64,000 nucleotides of DNA from CAZDET01 sp964504335 (GTDB taxonomy: Bacteria > Bacteroidota > Bacteroidia > Chitinophagales > Saprospiraceae): positions 19,532 to 83,531 of the forward strand of contig CAZDET010000018.1 of assembly GCA_964504335.1 (NCBI GenBank), written 5' to 3'. The stretch's first letter is position 1. The number at the start of each line of letters is the position of its first letter. This document shows positions 27,935-34,992 of this stretch, one piece after another. The notes under the pieces were generated by a model. The model made no database searches. It worked only from the letters and a program-made list of their open reading frames with translations, and was not told the origin of the DNA. The position numbers and the translations under genes were made by a program.

Positions 27935-28105
27935 AAATCGGGTTGGTTTTACCCGGTGTAAGAGCCGTCTCGCTGGTCATGCAGCGAGTGGAGTGCAAGT
28001 CGCCGAAAAGGCCTGGACTTTTAATCTAGTCGAATCTGAAAAGAGGAAAGACAAGTGCTAGTTCTTCGGAGCGTCGTTCCCGCGGTCACCGCTGCGGGTT
28101 CTTTT
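27935..28105 (+). ncRNA. Putative structured small RNA, no known family
   Basis: About 170 non-coding bases hold successive hairpins. CGGGT/ACCCG lies at 27939-27943/27951-27955. A perfect seven-pair CTCGCTG/CAGCGAG stem lies at 27969-27975/27982-27988, and GCC-GAAAA-GGC follows near 28002. The segment ends in a GC-rich hairpin with a T-run. The terminator points to a transcript on the plus strand. It lies 120 bases after the last cluster gene and converges on mnmH. It matches neither SRP RNA, RNase P RNA, 6S RNA nor a riboswitch that I know. It could also be the structured 3' end of the cluster mRNA. The 5' boundary is a guess. Confidence 0.45.
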
Positions 28106-28109
28106 TTTA
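28079..28109 (+). terminator. Rho-independent terminator after the 22 kb cluster
   Basis: CCCGC (28079-28083) pairs with GCGGG (28094-28098) around a ten-base loop, followed by TTCTTTTTTTAT. The T-run is on the plus strand, so it ends rightward transcription before the convergent mnmH gene. It overlaps the last codon and stop codon of mnmH. Confidence 0.75.
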
Positions 28110-29021
28110 TAGTATATCCGTCAATTGAAAAATGCGGTCAATGGTCGTTTCAGGGGTATCCGGATCGTGTGGTACCCGGATGGTGAGGCCGCGCCAGTAT
28201 CGCTGCCTTCTTTGACTATAAGCCCGGTCGTAGTATTTCAGTAACAGTGCAAAGCACTGCTCCCGTTGACCACTGTCGTGGTAATGGAGTGCCTCTGCGT
28301 GTTGGTCGGCACCCATTCGTTTTTCGAGTTGTTCCAATGCAGACCGAAACGGGGTGCCATGCAAATGATCGTACTCTCCCAGTAGATGCGCTAGCCGCCG
28401 GTGAAAGGGTACTTCCAGGTGGATCAGAGGCGCCGCCTTCATAGCGTCGTAAATGGGAACCGGAATGCTTGCCTTGCCCAGAAAGGGGCCTTTTTCTTCT
28501 AGCCATAGCGGAGCCGAGCGGTTTAGCAATAGCCAGTTTTCGAGGAGCGAATTTTGAAAACATTCGGAAGGTCGCTGCTCGCCCTTGACAGGGTAGCCAA
28601 ATGCGGATCCACGGTGGCCAGCGAGGGCCTCCAAGTCCATGACTTGGAAGCCCGCTGCCCGCATTGTATTTAGAAATTTTGTTTTTCCCGATCCGGTATA
28701 GCCACCAACGATCACCATTCGTTGGGTTTGTTCGAACGCTTGATTGCGCCATTGTTGGAACGCTGCGTATCCTCCTTTTAGGTACGAATAGGGTAGGGAG
28801 GGAGGAAGTATCTCTTCGATAGTCCCGTAGGCATCGACTAGGTGGATTGGTCGCTCAAATCCTTTTTGCGAAAGGGAAGCCAGCAACTTCTCCGCCTTCT
28901 GATAGGGTAGATGGATGGCTTCGCGAAACGAGCCTTTGGCAAACGCTTTCGCCGGGCGGATATCTACGATCGCCCTAGGCTCCTTACAATTGAAAAATGA
29001 TTCCGGACCGAGGGGGTTCAT
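28107..29021 (-). CDS. mnmH: tRNA 2-selenouridine synthase-like protein with degenerate rhodanese domain
   Basis: The family is identified by the P-loop GGYTGSGKT (residues 106-114), the following LEALAGHRGSAFG block, and the late EVPFHRRLAHLL region, all typical of MnmH/SelU (YbbB). The normal enzyme replaces sulfur by selenium in wobble 2-thiouridine of certain tRNAs, via a geranylated intermediate. The N-terminal rhodanese part keeps VDIRPAKAF and a GGYAAF end. It is shortened, however, and where the catalytic CWRGG loop should be it reads PIHLVDAYGTIEE, without cysteine. The total is 304 residues against about 360 usual. The selenium-transfer step may therefore be lost or altered. The upstream T9SS gene on the same strand ends 5 bases before this start. 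Confidence 0.85.
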   Translation of the reverse strand: MNPLGPESFFNCKEPRAIVDIRPAKAFAKGSFREAIHLPYQKAEKLLASLSQKGFERPIHLVDAYGTIEEILPPSLPYSYLKGGYAAFQQWRNQAFEQTQRMVIVGGYTGSGKTKFLNTMRAAGFQVMDLEALAGHRGSAFGYPVKGEQRPSECFQNSLLENWLLLNRSAPLWLEEKGPFLGKASIPVPIYDAMKAAPLIHLEVPFHRRLAHLLGEYDHLHGTPFRSALEQLEKRMGADQHAEALHYHDSGQREQCFALLLKYYDRAYSQRRQRYWRGLTIRVPHDPDTPETTIDRIFQLTDIL

Positions 29022-29026
29022 AGTGG

Positions 29027-30538
29027 CTATTCCATGATGAGCAAGTTTTGGTAGGTGCTTTTGTTATTGCTGGTCAGGCGCACCCTGTACATACCCGCAG
29101 GCAGGGCCGAAACCGACCAATTTAGCCAATTGGGTCCACTGAAACCATGGGTAATTCTTTTCAGAACTGATTGCCCCAATTCGTTGAAAAGATCAATGGA
29201 TACAATGCCCGATGCAGGGATGGTGTATTCGATGGTGACATGATCGGAAGCGGGATTCGGAAAAAGGCGGTCTATTGAAAGAGCGGTTCGATCGGAAGGC
29301 CAGTTTTTATTTTCGGTGACTGCCGACAAGTCGTATACCTGAACTCTCCCACTGGGTCCCCCCTCGTCTGAATTGGCCCCTATTGCCAGTTGATTTCCAT
29401 CGGAAGAGAAGGATAGAGCGATGCCATAGAATTCATTGACTTGATTGCCGGTAATGCTGTTTCCAAATGGTGACCAACTGATGCCATCCCATTCGAATAC
29501 TTGTACTTCACTAGAAAAATCGTCTTCGTTGTCCGTATCAAGTCCTATCACCACGGCAATTCGATTTCCATCGGGCGATAAGGTCCAACCCTGCGTGCTA
29601 TCAATTTCCAACGTTGGGCCCAGCTGGTTCCACGCGCTGCCATCGTACTCAACTACTTTGATTTTCCCTGGGTTGACGATAGTGACCTCACTCGTATCCG
29701 TAACAGTGGTATTTTCCGAAAGGGGATTTCCCCAGGCCAATCGATTACCGTCGGCAGATAAGGAAACGCAATCCCGGCAACCCGTAAAATCGTCTCTTAC
29801 ATCCGTGGCAACTCTGCCAATAGAAATAAAGGTATCATTAGGTTCGTCGTATTCGTAGACGTCTACTCTTCCAAAATTGATTCCATCATCTCCTGCTCCC
29901 ACTGCGATTCGGCTGCCATCGCCCGAAATGGAAACAGTGGTGCCATAATCAAAAGCATCGGGTGGGTTTAAGTCCTGACCGATTTGGGTGTAAATTTCAA
30001 AGGGAGCTTCTTCGGTGATCTTAAATTCGAATACAAAGGCCCCTTGCCCGCCGGAAGCGATTCCGATCCGCTCCGCGTCGGCCGACGCGGACAGAGAGAT
30101 TCCGAATTCGCGGGTGTCAAATCCTCCCAAGACTTCCCAGGCGGTTCCAGTCCACTCGAACACCTGCACCAGGTTGCTGCCGGGCGCTGCGACAGCAAGG
30201 CGGTTGCCATCGTCGGAAAGCGCTACAGAGACACCGAATTCCAGGATAACACCCATGCCGCAATCCTGGCAAAGAATGTCCTCACCGACTTGCTCCCAAT
30301 CGCCATTTACTAGTTCGTACACTTGCGCAAGACCATTAAAATCATCGTCCTCAAACCCATCGAAGGACATGCCGATTGCCACCCGGCTACCATCCGCTGA
30401 CAGGGAAACGGATTCTCCGTAGGTATCGCCAGATGCCAGCCCCTCAATGGTCGATCCGATTTGAATCTGAGCGAAAACCGGGGAGCAGGGAATGATCAGT
30501 GCCGAAGCGATTATCAAAAATGGGTAAAAGGCTTTCAT
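29027..30538 (-). CDS. T9SS-exported seven-repeat beta-propeller protein
   Basis: The 503-residue precursor has a Sec signal peptide (hydrophobic run to PVFAQ, cleavage near residue 23). Seven repeats each carry a variant of S-L-S-x-D-G-x-R-x-A-x-G, beginning with SLSADGSRVAIG and ending with SFSSDGNQLAIG, as expected for a seven-bladed propeller of the FG-GAP/WD-like type. The last 80 or so residues are a type A sorting domain of the type IX secretion system (DRLFPNPASDHVTIEY, then LPAGMYRVRL). The protein should be secreted or anchored at the cell surface. No catalytic motif is visible, so a binding role is likely. It lies 5 bases before mnmH on the same strand, an unrelated partner, so co-transcription may be accidental. 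Confidence 0.88.
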   Translation of the reverse strand: MKAFYPFLIIASALIIPCSPVFAQIQIGSTIEGLASGDTYGESVSLSADGSRVAIGMSFDGFEDDDFNGLAQVYELVNGDWEQVGEDILCQDCGMGVILEFGVSVALSDDGNRLAVAAPGSNLVQVFEWTGTAWEVLGGFDTREFGISLSASADAERIGIASGGQGAFVFEFKITEEAPFEIYTQIGQDLNPPDAFDYGTTVSISGDGSRIAVGAGDDGINFGRVDVYEYDEPNDTFISIGRVATDVRDDFTGCRDCVSLSADGNRLAWGNPLSENTTVTDTSEVTIVNPGKIKVVEYDGSAWNQLGPTLEIDSTQGWTLSPDGNRIAVVIGLDTDNEDDFSSEVQVFEWDGISWSPFGNSITGNQVNEFYGIALSFSSDGNQLAIGANSDEGGPSGRVQVYDLSAVTENKNWPSDRTALSIDRLFPNPASDHVTIEYTIPASGIVSIDLFNELGQSVLKRITHGFSGPNWLNWSVSALPAGMYRVRLTSNNKSTYQNLLIME

Positions 30539-30633
30539 AGTTTTTTATTGAATATAGATGAATAGACGCAGAAGGGGGCCATTTAAGAGCTTGCATGAAC
30601 TAGGGACTCTTCCTAAAGAAATAAGTAGTTTAG

Positions 30634-30831
30634 TCAGGTTTTGGTTTCCGAATTATTGTCGGGGGCATTCACAGGGGTTTTGCTCCGCTGGTCGTTTTCG
30701 CGAAATTGAGCGGCGGCTTGTTCTTGAATTTTATTAATGACCCCGAAGACGCTTTTATAGGGGCGGTCGCCCAAACTGTCGAGAATCAAGTTGACCTCCT
30801 CTACGGTCAGGTGTAATCGGATTTCCTTCAT
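30634..30831 (-). CDS. Small conserved hypothetical protein
   Basis: The 65-residue product begins MKEIRLHLTVEEVNLILDSL and continues through a helical segment with VFGVINKIQEQAA, followed by a disordered polar tail. From memory this pattern of two short helices recurs in many small Bacteroidota proteins of unknown function, often annotated as hypothetical. It has no signal peptide. ATG at 30831 is the only sensible start. It stands alone between the T9SS propeller gene and the divergent CIA30 gene. Confidence 0.65.
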   Translation of the reverse strand: MKEIRLHLTVEEVNLILDSLGDRPYKSVFGVINKIQEQAAAQFRENDQRSKTPVNAPDNNSETKT

Positions 30832-31013
30832 CGGTTGGTGAATATGAGTGAACTAGATTTGCTCCCGAGTAAGGTACAAAACTCTTGGACATTTGAACCT
30901 TTTCGCTCTAGCAGGTCTTTTATCGGGCATTCGTCGACGTTCGTTTTCACCGGCTGTTGGTAGCCGGTCCGTAACGGGCGAAGTGCTATTCTTCCAAGAA
31001 AACCTCCGTATTT

Positions 31014-31556
31014 ATGTCCATATCAGTACTTATAATCCACCTGGCAATGCAGCTCGCAAGCTCTGCACTTATGATTGATTTTGGGACGGATAAGGCCGGT
31101 CAGGACTGGGTGGTGATCAACGACGGCGTAATGGGCGGATTGTCCGAGGGAGACGTGGAGTTTCGGGAGAACAGCGTGCTGTTTTCCGGGGCGGTGTCGC
31201 TGGAAAACAACGGTGGCTTCAGCTCTTTCAAAAGTCCCTTTCAACCATTTGATCTTTCAGGATTCGATACCTTAGAGGTACGCTATCAATCCAGGGGATA
31301 TCCGATTTCGTTCACCCTGGAAACGGAACGGCAGTTTTACAAACCCTACTTCAAAAAAGGGCTGCCTTCAGTCGAAAAAGGCTGGCAGACCGTGCGTCTG
31401 GCATTGGACCAATTTCAAGCCTACCGCATTGGATATCCCATGAATGCTTATCTCAACAGTGCCCTAAAGGAACGCATTATTCGAATCGGTTTTATCACTG
31501 ATGCCAAGAAGGCGGAGTCATTTGGGATAGAAGTGGATTACATTTCCTTCAAATAG
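31014..31556 (+). CDS. CIA30-family protein
   Basis: The 180-residue product matches the CIA30 (NDUFAF1-like) fold: WVVINDGVMGGLSEGDVEF near the start, ENNGGFSSFKSP, and a C-terminal IRIGFITDAKKAESFGIEVDYI strand pair. In mitochondria the family helps assemble respiratory complex I. Bacterial members are galactose-binding-like jelly rolls of unclear role. The first 18 or so residues (MSISVLIIHLAMQLASSA) are hydrophobic and may be a signal peptide, which would put the protein in the periplasm. It is divergent from the small conserved gene and convergent on the beta-lactamase gene, whose end is 11 bases away. Confidence 0.85.
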   Translation: MSISVLIIHLAMQLASSALMIDFGTDKAGQDWVVINDGVMGGLSEGDVEFRENSVLFSGAVSLENNGGFSSFKSPFQPFDLSGFDTLEVRYQSRGYPISFTLETERQFYKPYFKKGLPSVEKGWQTVRLALDQFQAYRIGYPMNAYLNSALKERIIRIGFITDAKKAESFGIEVDYISFK

Positions 31557-31567
31557 GGAGTAGATCT

Positions 31568-32422
31568 CTATTTGATGAACTCCATTTCCCGCAGCGCAGC
31601 CATGGTAATCTGCGTCCGAATAACGGGAAATAGATCCATATTAAACGATTGCTTGGGATCGATATTAGTGGCAAAGTAATACACCTGGCCGGCATTCTCC
31701 ACGTAGCCCACGAACCAACCGTTGTTGTGCCCGTCGCGGATGGCCCAGCCCGTTTTGCCGCTGAGGGTATATTCCTCGTTGGAATCAATTACGATCAGCT
31801 CTTTGATGATTTTACGATTACTCGGAGAAACCGGCAGGCTTTCTTCGTAGAGCCGACGTAAGAAATCGATTTGCTCGAAGGAGTTAATTTTAGATTCACC
31901 GCTAAGCCAAAAGACGTCAATCGAGTTGGAATCGACTACCATGTTTCCGTATTCGAGCCGTTGCAGCATGGAGTCCATCCTATTTACTCCGACCGTGCGC
32001 GCGATACGCTGATAGCACGGCACACAGGATACGTGAAAGGCATCGCGCAGGCGCAGGTCCTGCTCCCAGGCGGCCAGTTGCTTTTTAGTTCCGTCCCATT
32101 CGAACACCGTGGTGGTATCGGCTACTCTCGTCTCCAGTGCGATCAATGAGTTGGGAATTTTAAAGGTAGAAGCCGGCAGTCGGCCCAGTTCGGCCCATTC
32201 AAAGTCGTTGGAGTAATAAGTGGCCTGCTTCGGGTCGAAGAGTAAAATACTGCCTACTACGCCCACCGAATCAAGTATAGACTGGAAAGCAGGTTGAGCT
32301 TCGTAGGCAACCGTATCCTGTAGAATCGATTGTTCGGAAGGAATCTCGTTTGGTGTGGTATTGTTGCAGCCGAATATACCCGTACCGGTGATCAGGCATA
32401 TCAGTAATTGAGGAAGCTTCAT
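31568..32422 (-). CDS. Class D (OXA-type) beta-lactamase, lipoprotein form
   Basis: All class D motifs are present. In the 284-residue form they are Ser85-Thr-Phe-Lys88 (nucleophile and carboxylated lysine), Ser132-Cys-Val, Tyr158-Gly-Asn, and Lys223-Thr-Gly with WAIRDG after it; W172 lies in WLSGE. Spacing from STFK to SxV (47) and SxV to YGN (26) fits OXA enzymes. The start ATG at 32422 gives a lipoprotein signal peptide with lipobox GIFGC (Cys19); an upstream in-frame extension would run into the next gene and lacks merit. The enzyme is predicted to be membrane-anchored in the periplasm and to hydrolyse beta-lactams. SCVPC places two cysteines beside the active-site serine motif. A BlaR-type sensor function is not supported, as no transmembrane sensor is fused. 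Confidence 0.92.
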   Translation of the reverse strand: MKLPQLLICLITGTGIFGCNNTTPNEIPSEQSILQDTVAYEAQPAFQSILDSVGVVGSILLFDPKQATYYSNDFEWAELGRLPASTFKIPNSLIALETRVADTTTVFEWDGTKKQLAAWEQDLRLRDAFHVSCVPCYQRIARTVGVNRMDSMLQRLEYGNMVVDSNSIDVFWLSGESKINSFEQIDFLRRLYEESLPVSPSNRKIIKELIVIDSNEEYTLSGKTGWAIRDGHNNGWFVGYVENAGQVYYFATNIDPKQSFNMDLFPVIRTQITMAALREMEFIK

Positions 32423-32513
32423 AGATGGAATTTGCATGGCGAAGATAGTAGTTATCCCAACCCAATAGAAGCTCATCAGGTAGATAATTGTTGCTGAGCT
32501 GACTACAGCGAGG

Positions 32514-33602
32514 TTACTCAAATTCAACTTCCAGTCGGGTATTTCCCCGGCTGTAGCTGAATGCCCAGACATCGCTAACCTCATCATTGTTATTTCCCCA
32601 GGAAGATCGGAACCGCAAGGTGAAATTTTTAATGTTGTTTCGGTGGGCTAACCGGACGGCGTCGGTGATATCGATGGGGGTATTTGGGGTCAGATCGCGA
32701 ATTTTGACCCGCTTAACGAGAGTCCCATTCTTGTTGTAGTCGCTGCCGTCCAGGGAGCTTCCAATTTTGACTTGCTCGATTAGGATGTTTTCGAATACGA
32801 ACGGGTCACCCGATTGCCCACCCCGCTGGCAATAGAGATTCGCGTTGACAATTTTGCTACCGGAAGGGATGTCTTCTAAAATGAATGTTAAAAAACCTCT
32901 CCGCCCTTTCCCGTAGCCATCGTCGCCAAATGAAGGCGGCGAAAACGCTTGCCCATGATCACTGCGCAGACTGCCGGAAAGGCCCCCACCGCCTGCTCGG
33001 CCCATGTCTTCAATATCCGGGACCAAGGTCAGCGTTTGGGTGGTGGGTTCGATGGGTGCAGGGGGTTCCTCTCTTTCTGGTGGTTGGGTTTCTTCCGGAG
33101 ATGGCTCAGGGGATTGATCATTATCGCGGGGAAGAACTTCTTGCGGGGTAGTGGTCGTTCTGCCGGTATCAGGCGTGGATGAGAACGTATTCCACACCAG
33201 TATGCCACCTACAATAATTATTGCGGCTAAAATGAAAAGGTAAGGGGGTGGTCCTTTCCGCTGAGTAACGGTACTCTTCGGAAGGGGATCCTGGATGAGC
33301 ACCCTTTTTTGCTTTCCGACGCGGGCTAGGTTATTGTTGATATTCAGCAATGCCTGCCGGATTTGATTTCGCTTTAACTCCGCATCGTCGCGATCAATGA
33401 TTCCGGACATTTTGGCATTTCGTAGTTCATTCAATTGACTGACTTGGTGTATTGTCTGATTGTACAGTTGAAATACATCCTTATCTTTATTTTCTAACAC
33501 CTCCTTGTCGAAGAAGGAGATAATTTCTTCCGCCGCCTCCTCCAAATCACCCTTTAGAATAAGCGTTTTTACCTGTTCGGATAATGATTTATATGCTTCC
33601 AT
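32514..33602 (-). CDS. Effector-associated-domain membrane protein with beta-sandwich C-terminus
   Basis: Residues 1-95 resemble the Bacteroidota effector-associated domains (EAD11-like): a helical unit with LKGDLEEAAEEIISFF, then RNAKMSGIIDRDDAELKRNQ and IRQALLNINNNL. A single transmembrane helix follows (about residues 121-138, LFILAAIIIVGGILVW). Next comes a Pro/Glu/Thr-rich linker to about residue 190, then a C-terminal beta-sandwich of roughly 165 residues (NANLYCQRGG, WAFSYSRGNTRLEVEFE) recalling DNRLRE-type modules. Effector-associated domains normally pair a cytoplasmic sensor or effector with a partner carrying the same domain. Here the domain is linked through the membrane to an apparently external module. 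Its partner is not seen in this window. Confidence 0.75.
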   Translation of the reverse strand: MEAYKSLSEQVKTLILKGDLEEAAEEIISFFDKEVLENKDKDVFQLYNQTIHQVSQLNELRNAKMSGIIDRDDAELKRNQIRQALLNINNNLARVGKQKRVLIQDPLPKSTVTQRKGPPPYLFILAAIIIVGGILVWNTFSSTPDTGRTTTTPQEVLPRDNDQSPEPSPEETQPPEREEPPAPIEPTTQTLTLVPDIEDMGRAGGGGLSGSLRSDHGQAFSPPSFGDDGYGKGRRGFLTFILEDIPSGSKIVNANLYCQRGGQSGDPFVFENILIEQVKIGSSLDGSDYNKNGTLVKRVKIRDLTPNTPIDITDAVRLAHRNNIKNFTLRFRSSWGNNNDEVSDVWAFSYSRGNTRLEVEFE

Positions 33603-33676
33603 GTTGACCCTTAATTTTGAGTGGTTGATAGCTTACGACAATAGAGGGAAGCTGTATCCTTGGATACAAACCTAGC

Positions 33677-33706
33677 TTCACTCAATTTATGGTAAGTTCA
33701 CTCAAT
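33677..33706. promoter_or_regulatory. Two direct repeats upstream of the effector-associated gene
   Basis: TTCACTCAAT occurs at 33677-33686 and again at 33697-33706, exactly 20 bases apart, or about two helical turns. The pair lies 75 bases upstream of the start at 33602 on the minus strand. Direct repeats with this spacing are typical of sites for dimeric regulators such as LytTR-type proteins. The assignment is tentative. The surrounding 232-base intergenic region shows no convincing gene. Confidence 0.35.
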
Positions 33707-33834
33707 AGCGTAATGACATTTATCATGGAGAGCCGTGATATTCTGTGCTACCACCTTTCAACAGATAATAAAAGCGTGTTTGGAGAAACCCTAATTGTCC
33801 TGCATCATAGATACCATTCGGTTATGCGTTGCAA

Positions 33835-34761
33835 CTACCGCTCCAACAACCCCCGATCCCAATTTCCCGTCTCCGCCGCTGCCACGTAAGTAGATTGGAG
33901 GAATTCCATCAGATAAGCCTCTGGATTGCTCGCCTTCCGAACGGCATCGTAGGGCAGAATAAACTCTCCCAAATCGGCAAGCCAACTCGCTTCGGCCGGT
34001 TGGATGGGTTGTTCCTTAAATGCGTCCGGACTCGGATAGCAATACGAATAATAGATGGGCATCGGAGCTTCTGGAGAACCGGGCCACAGGCCGGCGCTGC
34101 TTACTTCGCGGGAGTAGGCCTCCTGCATGACTTCCAAGGGCATATTGGGGACCTGGCCCTGCCAAACCGGCGCGGTGCGGCCGGAGAAGCGCGTGACGGC
34201 GATGTCGAAGGCGCCCCAAAACAGATGCACAGGGCTGCACTTGCCGAGGAAGGCGCTGCGAAATCGCTGGAAGACGTTGTGGGTGCTGACGGCCACCTGC
34301 CAGAAATCGATCACCTTCTGCCGGTCGTAGGGGCGGTCTTCGGTGTCTTCGGCAAACGGGGTGGCATGGGGCAATTCGTTGGGTGCGGCGTGGATGTCTA
34401 CTTCCACACCGATGTGTTGGAGGCGATCAAAAAGCGCATCGAAAAAATTGGCCACGCTGCCGGGCTTCAGCTCTAAGATGGCATCCTCGTGAAAGGTAGA
34501 AGAAATGACCAGCCGGTGGTTTTCAAAATCGAATTCGATTTCGAAAATGCCGTCTTGGTAGGGAACACTTCCGGTGGTAAAGCCACGGGTAGAAAGGTAA
34601 AGTGTGGTATGCCAGGAGTGGTTTTGCCACGGCATGTGGTCCATTCGGATTTTACCGACGATTTGCGTCCATAGGTGGACGGCCTGTTGGGTGCCTTGCC
34701 AGCTGGCGTAGTCGAGTTCGGGCCAGGCACTGCTGCAGGAGGGGATGTGGGTAGAAACCAT
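33835..34761 (-). CDS. DUF5996 family protein
   Basis: The 308-residue product matches the widespread DUF5996 family: WPELDYASWQGTQQAVHLWT at the start, MPWQNHSWHTTLYLSTRG, FEIEFDFENHRLVI, and later HLFWGAFDIAVTRFSGR and YYSYCYPSPDAF. It is soluble, rich in Trp and His, and has no signal peptide. The function of the family is unknown. The gene stands alone, divergent from the large propeller gene. The 231 bases between them should hold both promoters, though I could not mark one with confidence. Codon use looks typical of the window. Confidence 0.88.
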   Translation of the reverse strand: MVSTHIPSCSSAWPELDYASWQGTQQAVHLWTQIVGKIRMDHMPWQNHSWHTTLYLSTRGFTTGSVPYQDGIFEIEFDFENHRLVISSTFHEDAILELKPGSVANFFDALFDRLQHIGVEVDIHAAPNELPHATPFAEDTEDRPYDRQKVIDFWQVAVSTHNVFQRFRSAFLGKCSPVHLFWGAFDIAVTRFSGRTAPVWQGQVPNMPLEVMQEAYSREVSSAGLWPGSPEAPMPIYYSYCYPSPDAFKEQPIQPAEASWLADLGEFILPYDAVRKASNPEAYLMEFLQSTYVAAAETGNWDRGLLER

Positions 34762-34992
34762 AATTAGGACGAGGTTGAGGATAAGGTTAAGGTGCGGAAA
34801 TTTTTGCGATGTAACCTAACGGGAAAGCTTAAAATTGGGGCAGTTTGAAGTGTAGCGTGTGGTGATAAAGTGAAAATGCCGTATTTATGCCGGTCAACAT
34901 AGTGTAAACGGTTAAAAAATTGGCAATTTAGCCCCATCAAGGCACCGAAAATTTTCTATCTTATACTATCATACGATCAACTTTCACTACAT

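Noticed and set aside
28042..28060. GAGGAAAGAC resembles the conserved GAGGAAAGUCC start of RNase P RNA
   Set aside because: Only about 70 bases follow before the terminator, and no P4 partner strand or ACAGAA-like element is present.
33689..33889. Possible 66-residue gene in the gap before the DUF5996 gene
   Set aside because: Composition is unlike a folded protein, there is no start context, and its end overlaps the convergent DUF5996 gene.
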